A DNA stretch of 13,722 nt from contig NZ_QRWD01000028.1 in the NCBI RefSeq assembly GCF_003459505.1, forward strand, positions 1 to 13,722, written 5' to 3'. The DNA is from Collinsella sp. AF20-14LB. GTDB lineage: Bacteria; Actinomycetota; Coriobacteriia; Coriobacteriales; Coriobacteriaceae. Under the pieces are notes generated by a model. The model had not been told where the DNA came from and did no database searches. It was given only the letters and a program-made list of their open reading frames with translations. Of the stretch, positions 1-5,857 are shown piece after piece; position 1 is the stretch's first letter, and each line of letters begins with the position of its first letter. The translations under genes and the position numbers were made by a program.

Positions 1-191
1 ACTTGCAGCGACGGACCTCGGGACGCTCTTACACCACGTCTGCGCGCGCCACCCCCGATCACGACTCTGAAGGACGAAAATCGATGCACTTTTGGCCGCT
101 GGCACCGATTTTGGAGGCCATTTGGCTGCCACTAAACTGGTAACAGTACTCATATTTGGCCTTTTTTGACCACCGGGTTTCCGGCAAACCC
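1..191. other. Non-coding stretch, no gene recognised
   Basis: I see no convincing coding frame here. The open frames are short, lack ribosome binding sites and resemble nothing I know. The segment near 27-44 contains ctcttacaccac followed by gtctgc, whose reverse complement closely matches a segment at about 13674-13698 at the other end of the window. A small palindromic motif (actg-gtaa-cagt) lies at about 134-147. The whole stretch to 318 is probably intergenic or part of a dispersed repeat; that is inference. Confidence 0.5.
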
Positions 192-228
192 CAAAAGCGG
201 GTCCGGATCGCTCGATCCGGACCCGCTG
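189..228 (-). terminator. Rho-independent terminator, minus strand
   Basis: Positions 196-210 and 213-227 form a perfect 15-base-pair inverted repeat (agcgggtccggatcg and its complement) separated by 2 bases. Read on the minus strand the stem is followed by TTTT and then GGGG, so it looks like an intrinsic terminator for minus-strand transcription. On the plus strand the stem is followed by GGGGG with no T-run. No minus-strand gene ends just upstream within 230-320, so what it terminates is unclear. It may insulate the IS-rich region from the left flank. Confidence 0.6.
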
Positions 229-319
229 GGGGTAGCGAGCACAATCGAGGTGTAAGAAGCAAGAGAGGGCCATCGCCTAGAATCGTCAGCGCCTAGATAT
301 TCAACGAGAGGAAAGACAG

Positions 320-712
320 TGGTCCGCAGCGACATGCTACCCCAGCCGGACCGGGGGCTCGGCCTCGACCGGCCCCAGACCGAGGCATTTCACCGACGAG
401 TTCAAGAGGAAGATAGTCGATCTCCACAACGCCGGAAAGCCCAGGCGCGAGGCCATGGACGAGTGCGACCTCGACAAGAGCACCGTGGAGAGGCGGGTCA
501 AGTCGATAAACGAGACCGGCTCGCCGCGCGCCGCCGACAACCGCACGCCCGAGTAGAACCGGATCCTGGAGCCCGAGCGCGAGAACCGCAGGCTCCGGAT
601 GGAGGTCGACGTCTTAAGACGAGCGGCGCCAGCATACGCTCGGAAGTCAGGGCCATGGCGGCCAACGGGGGGGCCGCTGCCCCATATCGGCGCAGCGCTG
701 GCATCGAGGCCT
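320..712 (+). pseudogene. Decayed IS3-family transposase (orfA plus 5' end of orfB), interrupted
   Basis: In the frame of position 383 the translation reads RHFTDEFKRKIVDLHNAGKP and continues through DKSTVERRVKSINETGSPR and NRTPE. This is the helix-turn-helix OrfA protein of one IS3-family lineage. The codon after NRTPE is TAG (554-556) where relatives usually have Gln, and the frame then continues through a leucine-zipper-like ERENRRLRMEVDVL. From about 640 the orfB start is in the -1 frame (EVRAMAANGG). Removing one G from the seven-G run at 667-673 restores ANGGRCPISAQRW, an OrfB N-terminus. No intact start codon was found in the orfA frame. The sequence stops at 712 where the next IS begins, and the rest of orfB is not present on its far side. 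It is dead as a transposase; the family assignment rests on motif recognition. Confidence 0.8.
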
Positions 713-751
713 TCTGACCTGTGTCAAGATTTCGGACACGCAAGCTCGAGG
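713..751. repeat. Left terminal inverted repeat of the IS3 element
   Basis: It reads TCTGACCTGT at the outside, then seven divergent bases, then TTTCGGACACGCA. It pairs with 1983-2021 at 32 of 39 positions. The orfB stop codon (754-756) lies just inside it. Confidence 0.88.
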
Positions 752-753
752 AA

Positions 754-1635
754 TCAAGCGGCCATAGGCATGGCCTCGGGCTTGGGCTCGGTTCTCTCGA
801 AGAAGGCCGCCATGGCCTCGGCCGGCACCTTGTAGCCGATCGTCGAGCGGGGCCTTCGGCGGTTGTAGTACGCCTCGATGAACTCGACCACCGCGTGCTT
901 GGCGGAATCCCTGGTCGGGAAGCTGCGCCTGTAGTACATCTCGTTCTTCAGCGTGGCGAGGAACGACTCGGCCACCGCGTTGTCGTGGCAGTTGCCGGTG
1001 CGGCTGCAGGACAGCCGCACGTCGTTGTCGCGCGCCCATTCGGCCAGAAGCCTGCTGGTGTACTGGGCGCCGCGGTCGGCGTGGAATATCGCGTTGCCGG
1101 CCACGTAGCCGCGCGATTTGGCCGACGCCAGCGCCGAAACCACGATGTCGGCGGTCATGCGCTCGGAGAGCGACCAGCCCACCACCATGCGGGTGTTGAG
1201 GTCGATGACCGTCGACAGGTACAGCCATCCCTCGCCGGTGCGCAGGTAGGTGATGTCGCCCACGAGCTTGTAGGTTGGAACGGGACTGGTGAAGTCGCGG
1301 CTCACCAGGTCGGGCCGGGGCCTGGCCTTCGGGTCGGGGATGGTGGTGCGCTTCCTGGCGTTGGGCGTGCAGCCGCGTATTCCCAGCTCGTGCATCAGCT
1401 TGCGCACCCTGTACAGGGTCAATCCGGAGAACTCGCCGGGCAGGAAGCATTTCACGAACCGGAAGCCGAACCTGCGGTCCGACTCCAGCCACACGCGCCG
1501 GACCGCCTCGCGCTCGGCCGACCAGTTTTCTCGCGGGCAGCCGTTGGAGAGCCACGAGTAGAAGCCCGATCGGCTCACGCCGAGCACGCGGGCCATCATT
1601 TTCACCGGGAATTCGGCCTTCTCCGCCAACATCAT
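754..1635 (-). CDS. IS3-family transposase OrfB (DDE integrase domain)
   Basis: This 293-residue protein is the catalytic half of the transposase. It has an N-terminal HTH_21-like region (ARVLGVSRSGFYSWL, about residues 15-29) and an rve integrase core. The acidic triad is visible as D127 in LVGDITYL, D187 in HADRGAQY and E223 in AVAESF, with the D(35)E spacing of the family. The basic C-terminal segment YNRRRPRSTIGY is also typical. The ATG at 1635 is used because the same frame has a TGA at 1642-1644 just two codons upstream. That TGA also lies between orfA and orfB in the -1 frame, so the usual OrfAB frameshift fusion could not run through. There is no obvious ribosome binding site before 1635. 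The protein looks intact, but whether it is efficiently made is doubtful. Confidence 0.9.
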   Translation of the reverse strand: MMLAEKAEFPVKMMARVLGVSRSGFYSWLSNGCPRENWSAEREAVRRVWLESDRRFGFRFVKCFLPGEFSGLTLYRVRKLMHELGIRGCTPNARKRTTIPDPKARPRPDLVSRDFTSPVPTYKLVGDITYLRTGEGWLYLSTVIDLNTRMVVGWSLSERMTADIVVSALASAKSRGYVAGNAIFHADRGAQYTSRLLAEWARDNDVRLSCSRTGNCHDNAVAESFLATLKNEMYYRRSFPTRDSAKHAVVEFIEAYYNRRRPRSTIGYKVPAEAMAAFFERTEPKPEAMPMAA

Positions 1636-1649
1636 CCGGTATCATGCGG

Positions 1650-1934
1650 CTACGCCTGGCTTTTGGCGAAGAAGGCCGCGGCTTTTTTCAAGAAGGCGTT
1701 CTCCATCTCGAGCTCGCGTATGCGCCTTTTCGCCTCGCGAAGCTCGCGGTCCTCGGCCTTGGGGTCGGGCCCGCCGGCAAGCTCGCGCCGGCGGTTCTGC
1801 ACCCACTTGTTCACGGTCTTGGAATTCAGGCCCAGTTCTGCGCAGCATTCCGTTATCGGCCTGCCCGTCGAGATGATGTAGTCGGCGGTCTCGCGCCTGA
1901 ACTCGTCGGTGTACTTGGCGGCTGGGTTGGACAT
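1650..1934 (-). CDS. IS3-family transposase OrfA (HTH DNA-binding)
   Basis: This 94-residue protein begins MSNPAAKYTDEFRRETADY and contains a helix-turn-helix (ITECCAELGLNSKTVNKWV, about residues 27-45). A C-terminal coiled-coil heptad region follows (RRIRELEMENAFLKKAAAFF), which in IS3 OrfA proteins mediates multimerisation. It binds the element ends and works with OrfB. The start at 1934 is preceded by AGAGGAC about 9 bases upstream. It ends with TAG at 1650-1652, 14 bases before the orfB ATG and in a different frame. An AAAAG run near its 3' end is a plausible slippery site, but see the in-frame TGA noted under orfB. Confidence 0.9.
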   Translation of the reverse strand: MSNPAAKYTDEFRRETADYIISTGRPITECCAELGLNSKTVNKWVQNRRRELAGGPDPKAEDRELREAKRRIRELEMENAFLKKAAAFFAKSQA

Positions 1935-1982
1935 AGCATACCGTCCTCTCGGTCGTCGATGAATGCATTCTAAAGGATTGGG

Positions 1983-2021
1983 CCTCTAGCATGCGTGTCC
2001 GAAAAGACGATACAGGTCAGA
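1983..2021. repeat. Right terminal inverted repeat of the IS3 element
   Basis: It is the reverse complement of the left end with 7 mismatches in 39. Its outermost bases, read on the minus strand, give TGA, which serves as the stop codon of the neighbouring membrane protein frame. Confidence 0.88.
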
Positions 2022-3123
2022 CAACCCAATCAGACGTCGTCTCGAGCGCGTCCTCTGCACGGTCGAGCGTGCTTCTGGCCTTGGCACCCTGTTTGAACCA
2101 CGAGCGCAGGTCCTCGAGCGTGCTGCCCGCTGCATACACCTTGATTTTGCGACCGCCTTTCGTGGTCACCGTGCAACGGTCGCCGCTCTCGCTGTTCTCG
2201 TGCGCCGTGACCTTCTTGAGGTAATCGCGACGGAACGCCACGACGCGGGCATTGCTGATCTCGATGAACCAATCATCGTCGACAAGCGAAGTGCCCGTGG
2301 TACCTCGACTTGCAATCTCCTCGGCGAAGGAGAAGCCGAGTTCGCGCTCCTGCCTGCCGATCTCGAGGATGCCGCGGGCGGGCATGCTGAGCATGAGCAG
2401 GGGCAGGAGTCCCCCTATGAACAGGAAGAGGAACGGGACGAGCAAGAGCAGACGAGCACCGGCGTCGGTGAAAACAGCCATGAAGGCGATCACGAGCGAG
2501 AAGACGAGCGCCATACCGTTGAAAACAATCGTCAACGGCTTGATGGCAGACCAACACAGACCCGCCTTGGTCATCGGGCCGTCAACAGCGTCCGAGACCT
2601 CGATGCCCTCTTCCTCCAGACGGGCGAGGAGGTTGAGCGAGCACACCCCCTCGAGGCTTATCGAGCAGAACTTCCGGTCGCCCTCGAACAGGTCGATCCT
2701 CATCATCTGCGCGTGAAGCGTTGCACGGGTGATGTTGCCAAACGTCGTCTCCTTGCGGATGCCGAAGGCGTTACGCGAGAGAATTCGCTCACCGTCCACG
2801 TCGATGCGCGGGATGCTCAGCAGGGCCCAGATGGCCATGCCCGCGAGCGCCATGGCGTGACCGAACCACACAAGTTCGTGGTCCCACTCGCCCAACGAGA
2901 CGCCCTGCCAGACGTAGACACCCAGCATGAGCAGTTCAAACGCGACGGCGCAGCAGGCGATGATCGTGCGAATGGCAGCGGGCATGCGCACCGTGAAGCG
3001 ATCGAGGCTGTCCGTCGCCTCACTGCGCTCGCGCGCGCCGCGACGGGCGACCCATGCAGTGAGCGGACCGACGATGAACACCACCATCGCCACGCGCAGG
3101 AACGATTCGAGTATGTCGCCCAT
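2017..3123 (-). CDS. Membrane protein with two PH-like soluble modules, 3' end at the IS junction
   Basis: I do not recognise a named family. The protein (about 368 residues from the start chosen here) repeats one plan twice. Two hydrophobic helices near the N-terminus (around FLRVAMVVFIVGPLTAWV and TIIACCAVAFELLMLGVYVW) and a third (ALAGMAIWALLSI) precede a beta-rich module starting RIDVDGERILSRNAFGIRK. Two more long hydrophobic helices (IVFNGMALVFSLVIAFMAVF and LLLLVPFLFLFIGGLLPLLM) precede a second module (WFIEISNARVVAFRRDYL to EDLRSWF). The modules resemble bacterial PH-like or DUF6560-type membrane-associated domains; this is inference. The ATG at 3123 is preferred over that at 3135 because GGTGG lies 5 bases upstream. 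The stop TGA (2017-2019) is part of the IS terminal repeat, so the native C-terminus may be missing, although the second module looks complete. Confidence 0.75.
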   Translation of the reverse strand: MGDILESFLRVAMVVFIVGPLTAWVARRGARERSEATDSLDRFTVRMPAAIRTIIACCAVAFELLMLGVYVWQGVSLGEWDHELVWFGHAMALAGMAIWALLSIPRIDVDGERILSRNAFGIRKETTFGNITRATLHAQMMRIDLFEGDRKFCSISLEGVCSLNLLARLEEEGIEVSDAVDGPMTKAGLCWSAIKPLTIVFNGMALVFSLVIAFMAVFTDAGARLLLLVPFLFLFIGGLLPLLMLSMPARGILEIGRQERELGFSFAEEIASRGTTGTSLVDDDWFIEISNARVVAFRRDYLKKVTAHENSESGDRCTVTTKGGRKIKVYAAGSTLEDLRSWFKQGAKARSTLDRAEDALETTSDWVV

Positions 3124-3301
3124 ATTAACCACCATCCCAATAGAAAACGTGAATTTGGGAGACTATAGCAGAGCGAAGCGATCTGCACGGCATCGTCCGG
3201 GTGTTTTCGGCATACGGTGGAAACCAGCGGCAGCGGACGTTGAGAACTCACCCAAAAGACGCGATTCGACCGAAGCGATTCTTCTTGACTTGGTCTCAAT
3301 G

Positions 3302-3838
3302 TGATACGACATGCGCCACTACCTGCGCGGTCTAGCGGCCCTGATCGAAGAGGGTCACACCGATGAGGCACTCGAGCGCATCGACGCGCTCTGCGAGACC
3401 AACGACCGCACCGCCGTGCGCCGCTACTGCGCCAACGAAACGGTCAACATTGCGCTCTCGTCGCTTTCCGCGGACATCAACGCGCACGGCATCACCGCCG
3501 ACCTGCACGCCGCCGTGCCCGAAACCGTCCACGTGGGCGATGTCGATCTATTCAGTGTGGTATCGAACGCCCTGGACAATGCCATCGCCGCGGCGAGCGC
3601 CGCCCCCGAAGGCAAGCGGTTTGTCGACCTGGACCTTCGCTACGAAGACGGTCAGCTTCTATTGCTGGTTTCCAACACGTTTGGCCGTGCGCCGCACATG
3701 GTCGACGGCATGCCCGTGGCTCAGCACACTGGGCACGGCTTTGGCACCAAGAGCATTATGCTTGCCGTCGAGCGCATGAACGGCAACTGCCAGTTCCGCA
3801 TTAACGGCGACCGGTTTGAGCTGCGCGCCGTGATGTAG
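3302..3838 (+). pseudogene. GHKL sensor histidine kinase remnant (C-terminal half)
   Basis: The open part, from ATG 3311, gives 175 residues. It starts in the dimerisation helix (DMRHYLRGLAALIEEG, reading from 3308) and contains a complete GHKL/HATPase_c_5 ATPase domain. The N-box is SNALDNAI (residues 85-92) and the glycine box GHGFGTKSI (141-149). This is the AgrC-like kinase type that pairs with LytTR response regulators and senses peptides. The upstream sensor and membrane half is missing: the same frame reads TGA-TAC-GAC-ATG from 3302, where intact relatives would read Arg-His-Asp-Met. Both the Arg (CGA to TGA) and the His (CAC to TAC) positions could derive from single C-to-T changes. 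No ribosome binding site precedes 3311 and no response regulator is adjacent. It is most likely a decayed gene; a short ATPase-only protein remains possible. Confidence 0.7.
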
Positions 3839-3856
3839 GGGCTGCCGCCAACCTCG

Positions 3857-4432
3857 CTACAGCGGTGCAGCCGCCGGGGTCAGCTGCTTAATGTAGGCCC
3901 ACATGCGCTGCTTGGCGGCCTTGTCGGTGAGCGCCGCCTCAAAACCGTCGAGCGCCAGCACGCGGCGCCCCTGCACATGGGCGACCAGGCCGGGCTTGAG
4001 CATGGCGGTGTCAAAGTCATCAATTGCCACAAGCATATCGGCATAGGTCTCGCGCATGACATCGGCCGCACTGTTGTCCAGCAGCAGCACCGCCTCGGGG
4101 TCCAAGGTCTCCAGCGCCTCGCGGAACAGGTCGCACGTCAGGGCCTCGCCCGCCGCGACCGCTCCGTCGCCCGCGCCGGCGACGCTTGCCAGCACACAAA
4201 AATCCTCGGGGGCATATCCGATGGCACCGAGCGCCTTGCGCAACGCGGCGCCATCCGCGCCGGCAGCCAGCTCGCCGCCCGAGCACTCGGCTTCATCCAA
4301 ATCGCCTTTGACCAGCACAATCGGCGAGCACGCGTTGCCCGCGATACGCACACCGCGATCTGCAAGCGACGCGAGCTCCTGCTCGGTCGCCTGAGCGATG
4401 GCTTCTTTTTTCTGGCTTTGTGACGTGGGCAT
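3857..4432 (-). CDS. Conserved-looking protein, possible degenerate uracil-DNA-glycosylase fold
   Basis: This is a 191-residue soluble, acidic, alanine-rich protein with no signal peptide or membrane segment. The start at 4432 has GGAGA 4-5 bases upstream. A longer in-frame ATG at 4462 would overlap a perfect TATAAT box (4461-4466 on the minus strand), which argues for 4432. The order of its motifs recalls family-4 uracil-DNA glycosylases: a strand SPIVLVKGDLDEAE, then GADGAALRKALGAIGYAPED (like the GRAGxLLxxxLxxIGL helix), then CDLFREALETLDPEAVLLLD (like the CxPfLxxqixLikPkvIvaLG segment), and a final KQRMWAYIKQL helix. The catalytic GEAPG and HPS motifs and the iron-sulfur cysteines are not seen. 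The glycosylase relationship is therefore only a structural guess, and enzyme activity is unlikely. It converges with the kinase remnant; a short hairpin (stem 3840-3845/3867-3872) spans the junction without a T-run. Confidence 0.7.
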   Translation of the reverse strand: MPTSQSQKKEAIAQATEQELASLADRGVRIAGNACSPIVLVKGDLDEAECSGGELAAGADGAALRKALGAIGYAPEDFCVLASVAGAGDGAVAAGEALTCDLFREALETLDPEAVLLLDNSAADVMRETYADMLVAIDDFDTAMLKPGLVAHVQGRRVLALDGFEAALTDKAAKQRMWAYIKQLTPAAAPL

Positions 4433-4460
4433 GCGCTCTCCAATCGTTTGCGTGCCCACC

Positions 4461-4466
4461 ATTATA
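4461..4466 (-). promoter_or_regulatory. -10 box for the 3857-4432 gene
   Basis: On the minus strand this is TATAAT, a perfect sigma-70-type -10 hexamer, 28 bases upstream of the chosen ATG. No good -35 hexamer is visible at 16-18 bases. The assignment is inference from match and position. Confidence 0.5.
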
Positions 4467-4508
4467 TAAAAGAGCCGCCCGCGAGTGGTTGCTTTGCGGG
4501 CCGCTGGG

Positions 4509-4550
4509 TATAAGCACGGTCGTACTGAGTTTTACGCGGCCGAGCCGCGT
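4509..4550 (+). promoter_or_regulatory. Candidate trxA -10 box and 5' UTR hairpin
   Basis: TATAAG at 4509-4514 could be a -10 box; the only candidate -35 sequences (TGGTTG at 17 bases, TTGCTT at 14) are weak. A 7-base-pair hairpin (acgcggc / gccgcgt, loop cga, 4534-4550) lies between it and the ribosome binding site GGAGG (4559-4563). Confidence 0.3.
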
Positions 4551-4568
4551 CGTATTATGGAGGTCACC

Positions 4569-4889
4569 ATGGCTGACATTAAGCAGATTACCCCCGAGAA
4601 CTTCGGCGCTGTCGTCAACGATAGCCTGCCCGTACTGGTTGATTTTTGGGCCCCGTGGTGCGGCCCCTGCCGCTCGCTCTCGCCCATCGTAGACGAGGTT
4701 GCCGACGAGCTGGCCGGCAAGTTGGCTGTGGCCAAGTGCAACGTCGACGACAACCAGGACCTGGCCATGAAGTTTGGCGTCATGAGCATCCCCACGCTGA
4801 TCGTCTTTAAGAACGGCGAGGAGGTCGACCGCTCGGTTGGCGCCTTACCCAAGGCAAGACTTCAGGCACTGCTGGAGAAACATCTGTAA
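4569..4889 (+). CDS. trxA: Thioredoxin
   Basis: This 106-residue protein has the normal thioredoxin length. It is a cytoplasmic dithiol-disulfide oxidoreductase that passes electrons from thioredoxin reductase to protein disulfides. The active site WCGPC is at residues 30-34, the buried Asp is D25 (in LVDFWAPW), and the cis-proline is P75 in MSIPTL. The extra Cys57 in AKCNVDD is not catalytic. The ATG at 4569 has GGAGG five bases upstream (4559-4563), so the longer open frame from 4485 is not used. It stands alone: a candidate promoter lies upstream and a strong terminator at 5001-5037 follows, so it is probably monocistronic. No thioredoxin reductase gene is in the window. Confidence 0.96.
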   Translation: MADIKQITPENFGAVVNDSLPVLVDFWAPWCGPCRSLSPIVDEVADELAGKLAVAKCNVDDNQDLAMKFGVMSIPTLIVFKNGEEVDRSVGALPKARLQALLEKHL

Positions 4890-4915
4890 TACGCTTGTTA
4901 CTTGTCTGCCGTCCA

Positions 4916-4936
4916 TGAGCGGTTTCGCACCGCTCA
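4916..4936 (+). other. Hairpin in the trxA 3' region
   Basis: tgagcggt and accgctca form an 8-base-pair stem with a 5-base loop (ttcgc). No T-run follows, so it is not an intrinsic terminator by itself. It may protect the 3' end of the trxA transcript or be part of a structured 3' UTR ahead of the terminator at 5001; both are inference. Confidence 0.35.
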
Positions 4937-5000
4937 CCGGAGTGCCAAACGCAAGGCATGCGACCACGGATAGTATGGTAGTTACAAACAGCCCCCAGTG

Positions 5001-5037
5001 AACGGGTGCGGGTCAGACGGACTCGCACCCGTTTTCT
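5001..5037 (+). terminator. Rho-independent terminator downstream of trxA
   Basis: aacgggtgcg (5001-5010) pairs perfectly with cgcacccgtt (5024-5033) around a 13-base loop and is followed by TTTTCTT. It separates trxA from the nickel operon that starts at 5110. Confidence 0.85.
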
Positions 5038-5065
5038 TATGCGGCGGCGCTCAAGGCGGGCGTAG

Positions 5066-5071
5066 TAGAAT
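5066..5071 (+). promoter_or_regulatory. Candidate -10 box for the 5110/nikR operon
   Basis: TAGAAT matches the sigma-70 -10 consensus at 5 of 6 positions and lies 38 bases before the start at 5110. The -35 region (about 5043-5048) is GC-rich and does not match, so the promoter may be weak or activator-dependent. No clear NikR palindrome of the E. coli type is seen near it. Confidence 0.4.
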
Positions 5072-5109
5072 CTGAACCACCATATCGCCCCGTACAAAAG
5101 GAGATTCCT

Positions 5110-5358
5110 ATGCATGACGTCGGAATGAACATGAGCCAGCTTGCCATGAGCGTCAAGCAGGTCGACGACACCATTGAGCTCGCTCACGAGTGGAGCCATC
5201 AGCTGCTGCATGCGACCGAGAACTTTGATATGGAGCGCATTGGCGCCAAGCTCGAGGCCGCCATGTCTGCGCTGCACGAGGCGCACGATGCGCTCGAGGG
5301 CTACGAGGAGGCCATCGAGGCAGATCACAACTCCGTCGGCTCTGTGAAACTGGTGTAA
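5110..5358 (+). CDS. Small His-rich helical protein with a HypA-like MHD start, co-transcribed with nikR
   Basis: This 82-residue protein belongs to no family I can name. The start is secure: AAGGAGA lies 5 bases before the ATG. It begins Met-His-Asp-Val-Gly, much like the MHE/MHD N-terminus with which HypA binds nickel through the N-terminal amine and His2. It lacks the HypA zinc-binding CxxC pairs and has no cysteine at all. The rest is predicted helical. H26, H30 and H34 (in AHEWSHQLLH) fall on one helix face at i, i+4, i+8. H56 and H59 form a second pair, and H2 and H73 are near the ends. Its stop TAA is separated from the nikR GTG by one base, so the two are almost certainly translated from one message. 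A role in nickel handling or nickel signalling is inference from context and histidine pattern. Confidence 0.85.
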   Translation: MHDVGMNMSQLAMSVKQVDDTIELAHEWSHQLLHATENFDMERIGAKLEAAMSALHEAHDALEGYEEAIEADHNSVGSVKLV

Positions 5359-5359
5359 C

Positions 5360-5854
5360 GTGGCCGAGCACGAGCACGCGCACGATCACGGTGTGGACGA
5401 CGATGCGAGCTGCCGCTGCAGCGGCTCCAGCTCCGAGCTGGTCCGCTTTTCGGTCACCGCGCCCGACGACCTGCTGCGCCGCTTTGACGAGCAGATCGCG
5501 CGCCGTGGTGACGTGGCTAACCGATCCGAGGCCGTACGCGATCTGATTCGCGCCTCGATCGCCAAGGAGCAGATGCGCACGCCCGATGAGCATGTTATCG
5601 GGTCGCTCACCATGATCTACGACCACCATACCGGCGACCTGACGCGCCGTCTGGACGAAGTGCAGCACGACTACACCGACGAGATCGTATCGACCATGCA
5701 CGTGCATCTGGATCACCACAACTGCTTAGAGATTCTGGCGCTCAAGGGTCGCGGCGAGCGCGTCTACGAGCTGGCCGACCGTCTGCTGGGCCTGCGCGGC
5801 GTTAAGCACGGCGAGCTCACGTGCGCCGCCACCAAGCAGAGCCTGGGACTGTAG
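5360..5854 (+). CDS. nikR: Nickel-responsive regulator NikR with His/Cys-rich N-terminal tail
   Basis: This 164-residue ribbon-helix-helix regulator would bind operator DNA as a tetramer when loaded with nickel. The RHH domain is about residues 27-70 (VRFSVTAPDDLLRRFDEQI, then NRSEAVRDLIR). The ACT-like nickel domain follows (about 78-155). Its square-planar ligands are all present with the E. coli spacing: H103, H114, H116 and C122 (QHDYTDE, MHVHLDHHNC), equivalent to H76, H87, H89 and C95. It is longer than the usual 130-145 residues because of an extra tail: H4, H6, H8 and H10 alternate (EHEHAHDH), followed by acidic residues and C18/C20. That could be an additional metal site. The start is GTG at 5360, one base after the upstream stop; no internal start would keep the tail out without also losing the lead-in to the RHH strand. 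Targets probably include nickel uptake and possibly hyp genes; this is inference. Confidence 0.95.
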   Translation: MAEHEHAHDHGVDDDASCRCSGSSSELVRFSVTAPDDLLRRFDEQIARRGDVANRSEAVRDLIRASIAKEQMRTPDEHVIGSLTMIYDHHTGDLTRRLDEVQHDYTDEIVSTMHVHLDHHNCLEILALKGRGERVYELADRLLGLRGVKHGELTCAATKQSLGL

Positions 5855-5857
5855 CGC

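Larger units (their letters stand above)
713..2021 (-). mobile_element. IS3-family insertion sequence, about 1.3 kb
   Basis: The ends are imperfect inverted repeats of 39 bases (713-751 and 1983-2021) matching at 32 positions. Both outer ends read TCTGACCTGT and both share TTTCGGACACGCA inside. If the element begins with the TG...CA dinucleotides usual for IS3, it spans 715-2019 (1,305 bp). It carries orfA and orfB on the minus strand. The bases outside the two ends (gcct on the left, caac on the right; cttc and gaca if the shorter boundary is used) are not direct repeats, so no target-site duplication is visible. The left neighbour is a different, decayed IS3 element and the right neighbour is a membrane protein gene, which implies a rearrangement after insertion. 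Confidence 0.9.

Noticed and set aside
647..1645. Long open frames on both strands overlapping orfB, including a 332-residue minus-strand frame and a 386-residue plus-strand frame (721-1881)
   Set aside because: Their translations are Arg/Gly/Ala/His-rich with no domain, while the overlapping frame encodes a complete DDE transposase; they are by-products of high GC.
5110..5358. Annotating the small His-rich protein as HypA itself
   Set aside because: Only the first residues resemble HypA; the two CxxC zinc-binding pairs are absent and the length is about 30 residues short.
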